Positions 31,012-40,871 of a stretch of DNA of 49,933 nucleotides are shown here, one piece after another. The notes under the pieces were generated by a model, which had not been told where the DNA came from, did not search any database, and worked only from the letters and a program-made list of their open reading frames with translations. How positions within the stretch are numbered: position 1 is the stretch's first letter; the number at the start of each line of letters is the position of its first letter. Made by a program: the position numbers and the translations under genes. This DNA is from Cochliopodium minus (lineage: Eukaryota; Discosea; Himatismenida; Cochliopodiidae), in assembly GCA_024220525.1 (NCBI GenBank), contig JAMYWO010000048.1, positions 1 to 49,933 on the forward strand, written 5' to 3'.

Positions 31012-34000
31012 ATGTCTGATTGGGAAAATAATTTCCATGGATTTGTAATTACACCAATGCAATTTTTCATATTTACCCATACAATTTATTCTAAAGGATA
31101 ATTCATTTGGATTTGATGATAACAGTTTTTTTGAACAAACACCAAATAACAAAGCGAATGGAACAGATACCATTCATAGAAATAATAACTCAAATACGAT
31201 TGATAATAAGAATGGGAATCTTGAATCAAAAAATATCCATTTAAAAACAGATTTTGAAGAGAAATCAGATAATAATAGCAAAAATTCGCAAGAAATTAAA
31301 GTAGAATGGGGAAAATTTGATACAAATAATGATATAGGAGGCAGTAGAAACAATCAACAATTAGAAGTAGATTGGGGAAAATTCAATTCGACTTCGAATG
31401 ATGTCTTGGAGAATAATACTGATAATAAAAAAGAGATTCCTACAGAAGGAAAATGGGATAATTTCACCAATTCAAATTGGGGAAATTTTGATGGTAATAA
31501 TAGTGAAAATTGGGGTAATTTTGATAATAAAAATACTTCCGTCAATAATCAACCAACAGAAGAAAAAAGTAATGAACATGGACTTATTCAAAACCCCATT
31601 TCCAAACAACAAATTAATAATCCTCTTTCCAATCCAATTGTCAATACCAATTCAAACAATACTATAAATAAAGATTTTATGACTTCTTTTTCAACCAATC
31701 CCTTCCAATCTTTCTTTCCTTCTCCTATCAATCAAAATATTGGAATTCATCAAGTAAATGAAGAAGAAACAAATTATGAAGAAACTAAAACAAAAAATAA
31801 TGGAGAGATTAAAGAGATAGAAACCGAAAAAAATGGAGAGATTAAAGAAATAAAAATGGTGGATGAAAAGAAAGATGCTTTTCAAATCAATTTTTCTGCT
31901 TTTCAAAATTTTGGATCTTTTGATAACATCAGTACTCCCAATAATAACACTTTTTTTGATTCTCATCATAATGATAACCCCAACATCCAAATAGAAGGGA
32001 CATTAGGAGAAGGAAGATTGGAAGATAAATTGAGAGAAGGAGAAGATACATCAGGAGAAGATAGATTAGAAGAAAAGTTGGGAAAAGGAATAGAAAGAGG
32101 AGAAGATACATTAGAAGGGAAAGGATCAGATACATTAGAAGAGAAAGTATCAGAAGGAGAAGATACATTAGAAGAGAAAGTATCAGATACATTAGAAGAG
32201 AAAGTATCAGGAGGAGAAGATACATTAGAAGAGAAAGTATCAGATACATTAGGAGAGAAAGTATCAGGAGGAGAAGATACATTAGAAGGGAAAGGATCAG
32301 ATACATTAGGAGAGAAAGTATCAGGAGAAGATACATTAGAAGAGAAAGTATCAGATACATTAGGAGTAGGAGAAGATACATTGGGAGGTGTAGTAGAATC
32401 ATTGGGAGAAGTAAGATTGGGGGAAGAAACAATCTTAGGAGAGGGAGAAGAAGAAGAAGGATGGAAGAAGGATTGGAGAAATTTGAATGATGGGGAGGAG
32501 GAGGGGGAGTTAAACTTTAATAAGAATGAAAATCCTCTTAACTCTCTTTCTGATATTCCTCCAATGGAAGGAGAAGAAGGAGAAGAAGGAGGAGAAGGAG
32601 AAGAGATCAAAGAAGAAAATTGGGCTAAACTTGATGAAAATAACAAATCAGATGAGGATGAATTATTATTTCAAACCACTAATGTGGAGAGCAAAAGAAT
32701 TGATACCATCCAAAACAATGATAATACAAACAATAAAGTTATAACCAATCAATTTGAGAATTATAATTGGTCTGGTTTTGATTCTTCTAAAAATGAAGAG
32801 GATTGGAATGATTTTAATGATAATAATCAAACTTGGGGAAATTTTGATGAGAATTCTGATAATACAAACAAATACATGAACAATACCAATAATGAACATA
32901 ATGAACTTGATATGATTAACTCTAATAATCATAATGAACTTGATAAACATAATAACTCCGATAATAATCAAATTAATATTAATAATGATAACAATAAAGA
33001 AGAGAGTTGGGGTAATTTTGATGACACCACAAGTATTAATAATAATAATAGTAATAATAATAATAAAGAAGAGAGTTGGGGTAATTTTGATGACACCACA
33101 AGTATTAATAGTAATAATAATAATAAAGAAGAGAGTTGGGGTTATTTTGATGACACCACAAGTATTAATAGTAATAATAATAAAGAAGAGAGTTGGGGTT
33201 ATTTTGATGACACCACAAGTAATACAAACAAAGATAATCACAACATGAGTAATAAAGAAGAGAGTTGGAGTAATTTTGATGATACCACAAGTATCAATAA
33301 TAATAATAGTAATAATAGTAATAATAATAGTAATAAAGAAGAGAGTTGGGGTAATTTTGATGATACCACAAGTATCAATAATAATAATAGTAATAAAGAA
33401 GAGAGTTGGGGTTATTTTGATGACACCACAAGTAATACAAACAAAGATAATCACAACATGAGTAATAAAGAAGAGAGTTGGAGTAATTTTGATGACATTT
33501 CTGATAGTAATAATAATAATAATAATAGTAATAATAATAGTAATAAAGAAGAGAGTTGGGGTAATTTTGATGATACCACAAGTAATAATAATAATAGTAA
33601 TAATAGTAATAATAATAGTAATAGTAATAATAATAAAGAAGAGAGTTGGGGTAATTTTGATGATACCACAAATAGGAATGATAATAAAAAAAACATTTTA
33701 GAGAAAAAAGAAAGAGGAGAGAAGGAGGGAGGAGAGAAGGAAGAAACAGGGAAGGAAGGGTGGAGTGCATTTGGAGGAGGGGAAGGAGGGGGAGGAGAGA
33801 AAAAAAAGAGTTTTGAAGAATTAAAAATGGAAGAAGAAGATAAAAAATCTCCCCTCTACTCTTTCTCTCTCCCTCTCTTCAATCTAGATCTCCAAAAAAT
33901 CGTCACCTCCTTTTACCTTTCTTCTTTTCTCTCTCATGAAGATCATCATGGTATTTCCCTTTCTTCTTTATAATTCATTTTAATTTTATTTTAATTTTAT

Positions 34001-35275
34001 TTTAATTTTATTTTAATTTTATTTTAATTTTATTTTAATTTTATTTTTAATTTTATTTTAATTTTATTTTTTAACTTATAAATTTTATAATGATTTTAAA
34101 ATGAAGGAAAAAAAGAAGAAGTAGAAGTGGGAATATTGGAAGAGTGGATAGGAAAGAATGAGATGTGGACACCAGAAGAAATTCCTTTAAAAAGAATCCC
34201 ATTCTCTGGTTCTCTCGCAGAAAAAGAGTTATTTGATTCTCTCAATCAATCCAACATTCTTTCTCTCAAAATACGCCCTAACGTCAGCGATTTCAGCTTG
34301 GCTGTTTCCCAGGACGATGTTGTTGAAGTTAATTCAAAGAAAATATTCTATTTTCTTTTTTTTTTAATTATTTTTATTTTTTATTATCTAATAGTTTCTT
34401 TTAAAAATTATTTTTTTTTTAAAATTGATATTTTTTTAAAATTGATATTTTTTGATTTTTATTTTTATCATTTTTTTTAAAAGGGTTTTGTCATGAGACC
34501 AAATAAAAACACTCCCCTTAAAACGAGGCATGATGAAAACAGGGAGGACTCTACAAATAATTTTTCAGAGAAAATAAATTCATCTTTTCCTCATCAACAA
34601 ACCAAAAATCAACAAATTGATTACTCATTTTTATCTTCTATGAGTTCTCCTCAATCAAAGTCTTCTTCAAATAATGATTCTTCTTCATCAACAATAACAA
34701 CAACAAATGCATTTCAACAATTAATTCAACAAAATCCAGAAGATAAAGTAAATCTTTTAATAACTAAAATTCCTGACATTTCTTTCATGTTAAAGCGAAA
34801 CCTCCTCTTCAATTCTCTCAAACCTTCTCTTCCTATTCTCCCTTTAGAAACTTCTTTTCGTACCCCTTCATCCTCTCTCCATCCTAACAATAACACCCAC
34901 TCAAATTACAGTGATAGTACCAATTCTACTACCATTAGTAACAGTAATAATAATTCTGATATCACCAATATTGTTACCCACAATATTTCTAGTACTAACA
35001 ACACAAGCGGCACTCTAAACAACACCCCTATTAATACTAACTTCATCTCTTTAACCCCTCCCACAGGTATGAATACTAACTTGAATCACGAAAGTAGCAA
35101 CACAAATTTGTTTGCTAATTTTCATCCTTTCAATGATAAGGTTAATATTAAAAACAGTGAACAAGTTGAAAATGTATCTGTGGTTGATAATAATCTTGGA
35201 GATGATAGTTCCAATTATTCCAAAAACTTGTTTTCCATGATTTGGAGTGATACTTCAAAGAATGAAGAAAAATGA
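31012..35275 (+). CDS. large WxxF-repeat protein, possible aftiphilin-like clathrin/AP adaptor
   Basis: Four exons: 31012-31044, 31097-33950, 34107-34327 and 34484-35275, giving 1,299 aa. Parts in order: MSDWENNFHGF; scattered WGKF, WDNF and WGNF motifs; an acidic repeat at about residues 350-445 built on DTLEEKVS/DTLGEKVS units; ten copies of EESWGNFDD (with WGYF and WSNF variants) at about 645-870 separated by Asn/Ser runs; GWSAFGGG; a short folded-looking region at about 930-1035 (LDLQKIVTSFYLSSF, VGILEEWIGKNEMW, FSGSLAEKELFDSL); and a Ser/Asn/Thr tail. In total 19 WxxF motifs, most followed by acid residues, are seen. Aftiphilin and NECAP partners use WxxF or related motifs to bind AP-1/AP-2 appendages, so an endocytic adaptor role is inferred. 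No domain proves it. The minus-strand frames over this region are shadows. Confidence 0.6.
32040..32395 (+). repeat. coding repeat of DTLEEKVS-type units
   Basis: About ten alternating units reading GGEDTLEEKVS and DTLEEKVS or DTLGEKVS, with AGAAGATACATTAGAAGAG-type cores. It is in frame in the WxxF gene and encodes an acidic, probably coiled or disordered segment. Confidence 0.85.
33000..33690 (+). repeat. coding minisatellite: ten EESW(G/S)(N/Y)FDD units
   Basis: Ten units of about 55-85 nt share an AAAGAAGAGAGTTGGGG-type core and vary in the length of an (AAT/AGT)n Asn/Ser spacer. Two identical double units (WGYFDD...NTNKDNHNMS...WSNFDD) at about 33180-33275 and 33400-33495 point to recent block duplication. 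Confidence 0.9.
33975..34078. repeat. TTTTAATTTTA tandem array in an intron
   Basis: About nine units of an 11-nt AATTTTATTTT repeat fill most of the intron between exons 2 and 3 of the WxxF-repeat gene. Confidence 0.85.
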
Positions 35276-35368
35276 TTTTGTTTCTTTATTTATTTAAAAA
35301 ATAAAATTAATTGAAAGAAAAATTAAATTAAAATTGTTAATTGAACAAAAAAGAAATGAAATCATGTT

Positions 35369-35977
35369 TTATTTTTTTTCAATTTGTTGATCAACTTTGA
35401 GACTTTGGCTATTATCAATAGAAGTATTATAATGGATTTTATATCTTAAATCAGTGCTACAAAAAGGGATTTCTCCAAGGACATGCAAGAGAGCAGATTT
35501 AATTTTAGATTTGGAATTCAAATTTTCACTATTTGAATTCCAAACACTGATAAATTCTTCTTGGGATCTGATGGATAGAGTAATTCCACAAATATCAGAA
35601 GAATCTTCTCCCAATTGTTCTCCCAAAATCATAATAAGAAGAGATTCCCATTTGATGTTGGTGAAAGGTTTTTTTATCGAAAAGGTCCATTTTCCTCCAT
35701 TCTTATTCTTTTCGTCATTCCAAAGTGGTCTTATTCCTTTTTTGAATATATAAATCAAACTTAATTTTGGCCATTCACTTGGTCTTTTTAAATGAGAATA
35801 ATATTTCCAAAATCCTTCAATCTTTATGAAAAATAATTATTGAAATCAAAGAAAAATGAAAAACAATACCGTATCAAAAGAACCAATTATTTCAACATTT
35901 TCTTCAAATGATTTATTCTCATCTGACATATTAATAAACCATATATCCCATTCATATTTTAATTTATGTTCTTCCAT
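35369..35977 (-). CDS. eIF4E-family cap-binding protein, divergent cap pocket
   Basis: Two exons (35977-35870 and 35821-35369) give 186 aa, a normal eIF4E core length. The fold is clear: YEWDIWFINMSD, IIGSFDTIEGFWKYYSHLKR, IFKKGIRPLWNDEKNKNGGK, LGEQLGEDSSDICGITLSIR and EEFISVWNSNSEN. Of the two tryptophans that stack on m7G, the second is present (PLW), while the first (Trp56 in human) appears as Phe in NKSFEEN. The acidic residue after the second Trp (human Glu103, PMWED) is Asn (PLWND). Trp166 is kept (SVWN). The Trp/Tyr/Phe exchange is known in class II proteins such as 4EHP. Loss of the Glu is more unusual and could weaken or change cap recognition. The stop is 93 bp from the convergent WxxF gene. 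Confidence 0.92.
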
Positions 35978-36035
35978 TTTTTTTTAATAAAGCCAATTTT
36001 TTTTTTTTTTTATATTTTAAGAAAAAAATGGGAAC

Positions 36036-37220
36036 TCAATCACAGTAAATTAGAAGCAATTTGAAATCAGCTTTTTTTAAAACACTTGGCAATTCTTTTT
36101 TTCCTTTCAAAAAACAAAAATTTTTATAATGAGAAAGAAAAAAACAAAAATTAAATAAAATTACAGTTGTCTTCATGATAGCAGCTGACTCAGGATTATT
36201 CTTTCCGTGGTTTTGGAGAAAATCGATAGTGTCACCAATTTCTATAGCACGTTTGGAGAGGAGGGAGTAGGAATCATTAATGCTGCTGACTTTGAAGCGA
36301 AGTTTGATGTAGGAGGCAAATAAGGTGAGGAAATCAATTATATCCATTAAATTTGTATAAGTTTCATCTTTTTCTAACCTGAAAATTCCTAAATGGGAAA
36401 AAAATTATAAATAATAAAAAATTATAAATAATAAAAAATTATAAATAATAAATAATAAAAATAAAACAAAAAATTTAATTTAAATTTTTTAAGAAAAACC
36501 TTTATTCACAAAAGACAACGACCATAGAATGACTCCCAAGAGTGATTTATCATTGGAGAGAGTGTCATTGGATTGGTACTTGACAGAAAAAAAATCGTTG
36601 AATGTGTAAGAAAAAGGGGTTGCGGGAAATTGGAATTCATCAAATATTTTCTTCCAAAGCATTCTGTTTTCAAAATATTTGAAAAAAATTTTAATTTTTT
36701 ACATTTTAATTTTCAAATTTTTATTTTTTAATATTTTTTTATTTTTTTATTTTTTTTTTAGACCTTTTGATATCGAATTGTTGCTCAAAAGGAACGTACT
36801 TTTTTTTGCTTTCTTTGACTTTGTTTTGCTTATTAACGAAGGGGTTGTACATACCCGTTGCAATGCTGCACAAAAGTTTCTTTACTGCTGTTGGTATTTT
36901 ATATTTTGTGTTATCCAAAATCCAAACCTGTTGATAATATTTTTTATTTTATTTTAATTTTAATTTTAATTTTAATTTTAATTATAAACAATTTTTTTTT
37001 AATTATAAACAATTTTTTTTATTTTTACAATGTGAGAAGCTTGATTGTTTATTTTTTGAAGTTGAGAAAAATATTTATGGAGGGAATTTTCGAATTTTTC
37101 AAAGTTTTGAATGTAGACACTCCTTTTTGTTTTATGCGTCCAAAAAATTAAAGTTGCCAACCCCAGTAGGTACTGTTTAGTCATGTCTTTGAATATTTCT
37201 TGTTTTTTTAATATCTCTAT
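36036..37220 (-). CDS. unknown helical protein, 5'-truncated
   Basis: Not recognised. Four exons: 37220-37029, 36927-36764, 36663-36500 and 36388-36036, giving 290 aa with closing phases and no start codon. The first exon begins at an acceptor (TTTTTTAG) beside a TAAAATAAA repeat, so the 5' part is lost. The sequence is rich in alternating hydrophobic and charged helices (YLLGLATLIFWTHKTKR, VWILDNTKYKIPTAVKKLLC, GVILWSLSFVNKGIFRLEKD, FLTLFASYIKLRFKVSSIND). No catalytic motif, signal peptide or clear membrane span is seen. The last 45 codons may include a short unspliced intron after MKTT; the frame stays open either way. Confidence 0.68.
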
Positions 37221-37225
37221 CTAAA

Positions 37226-37435
37226 AAATTATAAATAAATAAAATAAATAAAATAAATAAAATAAATAAAATAAAATAAAATAAATAAAATAAATAAAAT
37301 AAATAAAATNTTTTATTTATTTTATTTATTTTATTTATTTTATTTATTTTATTTATTTTATTTATTTTATTTATTTTATTTTATTTTTTATTTTTTATTT
37401 ATTTTATTTATTTTTACATTGTTTATTTTGTTAAT
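37226..37435. repeat. inverted AT repeat with a single N at its centre
   Basis: A TAAATAAAATAAA-type array (37230-37309) is followed by an N at 37310 and then by the exact opposite strand of the same unit, TTTATTTATTTTA (37311-37400). The result is a perfect palindrome with an ambiguous base at the dyad. It lies between two head-to-head genes that both lack 5' ends. This is the only ambiguous base in the window. Confidence 0.95.
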
Positions 37436-37476
37436 TTTATTTTTTAATTAAATTTTTTTTTTTCGATACTTCAAAG

Positions 37477-38031
37477 AGTTATGGTGATTGAAAAATTCAT
37501 TGCGATAACTCACTTTTGTTTTCAACTCGGCTCTTTCAACACTGTGATGGAGATCATGTCCGCTTTCTCCAGCACTCCCATCTTTCGACTCAAAAAGACT
37601 TGGGAGAGTGTTTCTCACAAATCTCTCCAAATATACGAAGAAATAAAGTAAAAAGTTTAATTAAAAATTAATTAAAATTTGTTTAATTAAATTTTAAAAA
37701 ATAATAATATAGAAATGTGATCAGTTCAAGCGAAAACTACACTCTTTTGAGAAAACTCACTGAAAATGGCGAGCCTCCAATCCTCCCCTACTTGGGCATT
37801 TACCTCACCGATCTCACTTTCATTTACACCAATCCAGAGAAGATAAATGGGATGATAAACTTTAAGAGGTTGGAACAGATAAGCACCATCATTTTCACTT
37901 TGAAGAGGATGCAGAATAATCGACATGATCTCGATGTTGATCTTGTTTTCCAGCACTATTTTTCCAATTCTGTTCTCCTTTTTTTCACTGAGAAAGAGGC
38001 CATTGAAAAGTCTCGGGATTATGAGAATTGA
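37477..38031 (+). CDS. RasGEF (Cdc25 homology) domain protein, C-terminal half only
   Basis: Two exons (37477-37647 and 37713-38031), 163 aa, starting mid-codon at an acceptor. Core RasGEF blocks are plain: RVMVIEKFIAITHFCFQLGS, FNTVMEIMSAFSSTPIFRLK, KTWESVSHKS, then the helical hairpin and ILPYLGIYLTDLTFIYTNPE, followed by INFKRLEQISTIIFTLKRMQ. RasGEFs open Ras-family GTPases and release GDP at membranes, downstream of receptors. The first half of the catalytic domain, the REM/N domain and any N-terminal regulatory domains are not present upstream, where the palindromic AT repeat lies. The remaining frame is intact and ends with a normal stop. Confidence 0.93.
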
Positions 38032-38670
38032 ATTTTGACAAATTTATCTCGAGATTTTTGTTGTATTTATTTAAAAAAAATTAAAATTTTCTATCTGAAA
38101 TATGAAATTTTTATTTACAACCATCACGAAATTTTATTTTAATATTTTAGCTTTTCCCATATACACCAAATGAAATAACTATATTTGGGGTTATATCTCC
38201 AATATCGATGTTTGATTTTTTTTTTCCTGTCTATTTATGTATAAAGATAAAGTGGTCCAATAATACTGCAATCACAAAAGATGATTTTGCATACTTGAAA
38301 TGTTCTGATATAAACAGAACTCAAAAATTTGATGCAAATAAATTAGAACTAATTCAATTGCCCAACTAGTTAAAAATTAAATTTTACTTGCTGAAAAATA
38401 GAAACAGGATCAAAATATATAAAATTGCTCAACAAATATAAATTTTCTTATGACATATTTTTGGCAATTTTTTTTTTTTTATTTAGCCAAATTTCCCATC
38501 TTGATAGGAAAGAAAAAGTATGTATTTTTTTCTTGGATGATTCCAATCAAACTAACAAGTTGCAATAAGGATGTATTTAAATAATGGAGGCTCGAAAAAT
38601 AACTAAATTCATAAAAATATAAAGAATTTAGAAATATAAAAAAAAAAAGTAATTTAAAATTTTTGAAGGA
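38032..38670. other. intergenic region, nothing recognised
   Basis: About 640 bp downstream of the RasGEF stop. It is a little less AT-extreme than the introns, but I find no open frame with splice support, no repeat and no RNA fold that I can defend. Confidence 0.45.
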
Positions 38671-39345
38671 ATGGAAGAAAAAGAAGAAATCTATTCAAAA
38701 ATAGAAAATAAAGACATTGATCAAGATGTTAAAAAATTTCTATTCAGAGCATCTTTTAATCTAATACAATTCTCACTAGTTAATTTTTGATCAGCATTCA
38801 TTTGGGTTTGAATTGAGACAAGAACACTTATTGGGCTTTCTGTAAAAAATAGAATTTTTTTTTATTGAAATTAATTCAATTTGAATTTCTTTAGCTTGAA
38901 AGATTATAAACAAGAACCATTTTTTCAGGGAAATGTTAAAATAAAGGTGACGGGATTTAGTTGTTTTATAATTTTGGAAGAAGATCAAAATGGTAAAATT
39001 TTAGATTATAATATTCTCTTTTATTCCTATAATTTGAATTGATTAGTTGAATTGAAGACAATTTTTGATTTAAAAAATGAGTTAAATCAAATTTTCCATC
39101 CTTTGTATGATGAACCAAACATCTTTAGGATAAAATTCAGGGAAAACGATAGTAAATTTTTTTTTGTTACATAAACCTATTAATTTGAATTAATTATCAA
39201 AGATAAAATAATTTGCATTAGAACCAACAACTCAAAACTCAAAGAAGCACACGAAAAAGCTCAAAGTATCAATCAAATAACTTTGATCAAATATGATTAC
39301 ATTTCTCACAAATATGTCCTCTTTAAATATGATCCTAATAAATAA
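38671..39345 (+). CDS. unknown small protein with a possible 16-nt intron
   Basis: Not recognised. Five exons: 38671-38778, 38795-38841, 38895-38992, 39047-39151 and 39203-39345, giving 166 aa. All five exons close in phase. The first intron would be only 16 nt (38779-38794, GTTAATTTTTGATCAG); without it the frame stops at once. The protein starts MEEKEEIYSKIENKDIDQD and contains FGFELRQEHLLGF, VKIKVTGFSCFIILEEDQNG, IFRIKFREND and ITLIKYDYISHKYVLFKYD, a beta-rich look with a helical N-terminus. No signal peptide. Alternatively the short gap is a small deletion or sequencing error rather than an intron. Confidence 0.6.
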
Positions 39346-39467
39346 TCCAGTGATGGGATAAAATTGATCTCATTACTTGTTGAGAATTTGAAGTAATTAA
39401 AATGTTAGTTTTATAACACCAATAATTTTTGTGAAAGGAGATATTTTAATTCCTCCAAAGAAATTAA

Positions 39468-40412
39468 TCAATTTGTGAGGACAGATTTTATCCATCTCTT
39501 TAGATTATCAAAATCTACCCTGATCCTCCCATTTACTATTGCTATTACTTTCAATTCACCATCTAATTCAAACATCTGATTGATATTGGATTCAATTTGG
39601 TCTCTGACATTGAAAGTGATGTTCCTCTTCTCCATCTTTGAAAGGATATCTTTAATCATAAGATAAATGCTCACTGTAATTTTTGATTTGTTGTGACGAA
39701 AGGTGATTCTATAATCTCCACGTAAAACATCCCCAAACATGTAATCTCCCACTGTCCATTTAAATTCAGCAGAAAACCCAGAGGAATGGAGAAGATTAGT
39801 ATTGGAGATAACAATGTCTTTTTTATTTTTTGTTTTTCTCTTTTCAGAAATTTCTTCAGAATCCTCATCCAACAAATCAATAACAAATCTTTCCTTTTCT
39901 CTCTCTTTTTCTTTCTCTTTCTCTCTCTCCTTTTGTATCTCTCCAAGATATTCCTCCGCTTCCTTCATAGACATAAACGATTTGTATTTGGCTCCTGTGA
40001 ATTTATTTACCTGTTCTTTGCACTCTTCCCAAGTTAAAAAGATTCCTTGCCTTCTTCCATGTTTTACTGCATAGACTTTAGTTAGAATAATATTGTTTTG
40101 ATTTTTATGTTCTTTATTGTTTTGATTATCATCCTTCCTATCTTCTTCATCTAAATCAATATCTATTATCATCTTCTTTTGTTTCTCATCTTTTTTCACA
40201 TCTTTCAATTCATCCTTTTTTTCCATTATTTCCACCTTGTTGGTGATTATTTCTTTGGGTTTTTGATCAATAAGGTATTTTTGTGCTTCTTCTTCAGAGT
40301 TGAATGATTTATATTTCGCTCCCTTGAATTTGTTTACCTGTAATTTACATTCATCCCATGTCAAATATATTCCAGGTTTATTTCCAACCGCAACAGCATA
40401 GTATTTCGACAT
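39468..40412 (-). CDS. protein with two RNase H1-type hybrid-binding domains and no RNase H domain
   Basis: A single exon of 314 aa from the ATG at 40412. Residues 1-50 and about 110-160 are two copies of the RNA/DNA hybrid-binding domain (PF01693): KYYAVAVGNKPGIYLTWDEC...QVNKFKGAKYKSFNSEEEAQKYL and VYAVKHGRRQGIFLTWEECK...QVNKFTGAKYKSFMSMKEAEEYL. The aromatic and basic residues that contact the hybrid in RNase H1 (Y, W, F, K in YAV, TW, F.GA.YKSF) are kept in both. A charged linker (EKEKEKEREKERF) leads to a 100-residue C-terminal domain with alternating strands and helices (FKWTVGDYMFGD, YRITFRHNKSKITVSIYLMI, ELKVIAIVNGRIRVDFDN) that I do not recognise. It has no RNase H DEDD set. RNase H1 itself normally has one such domain followed by the nuclease. 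Confidence 0.9.
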   Translation of the reverse strand: MSKYYAVAVGNKPGIYLTWDECKLQVNKFKGAKYKSFNSEEEAQKYLIDQKPKEIITNKVEIMEKKDELKDVKKDEKQKKMIIDIDLDEEDRKDDNQNNKEHKNQNNIILTKVYAVKHGRRQGIFLTWEECKEQVNKFTGAKYKSFMSMKEAEEYLGEIQKEREKEKEKEREKERFVIDLLDEDSEEISEKRKTKNKKDIVISNTNLLHSSGFSAEFKWTVGDYMFGDVLRGDYRITFRHNKSKITVSIYLMIKDILSKMEKRNITFNVRDQIESNINQMFELDGELKVIAIVNGRIRVDFDNLKRWIKSVLTN

Positions 40413-40871
40413 TTTTAAATTTTCAATTTTCTATTTTTTTTTTATAATTTTAAATAACTGAAAAAATTAATAAAAAAGGCGGCATGATCGAGAAAAAATT
40501 ACAGAATTTTATCATCAGGGAAAAATTTTGATGTGGATTTACATTAGGAATGTTAAATATCCTATGTACCAGCATAACTTATATGAAAAATATAATTCAA
40601 ATAGGATTCAGCAAGAAAGAATTTCAAGAACAGGTTGGTGATAGCTTGCTTATTAAAGATATTTTACTATTATAACAGAAAGGATCAAGAATTATCATTG
40701 AAATCTTATTTGAAAAGAGAAAAAAGGAAATGGTATGATGTTCCTCTTTTGATTTTGGTTCTCTATGACAATCACATTAGTAATTTTTTTATTATTTTTA
40801 CATAAATTGATCAAAAACTTATCCTTATTAATTTCCACCAAAAAATCAAAAAAAAAAAATCAAAAGAAGCA
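40413..40871 (+). other. possible upstream exons, gene unclear
   Basis: Two short open pieces with good splice signals lie here: about 40549-40632 (MLNILCTSITYMKNIIQIGF then KKEFQEQ, donor GTTGGT) and 40679-40729 (KGSRIIIEILFEKRKKEM, donor GTATGA). They join in phase with each other but not with the next gene's first exon. They may be a separate small gene or a decayed one. Confidence is low. Confidence 0.3.

Noticed and set aside
31929-32646. Long minus-strand open frames (Leu/Ser/Pro-rich) opposite the WxxF gene
   Set aside because: They are the antisense of GAA/GGA-rich acidic repeats, have no splice or start context, and the plus strand has consistent protein repeats.
32666-33770. Minus- and plus-strand alternative frames rich in Ile, Thr and Tyr over the WGNFDD array
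   Set aside because: Shadows of AAT/AGT codon runs; the repeat unit keeps its sense only in the EESWGNFDD frame.
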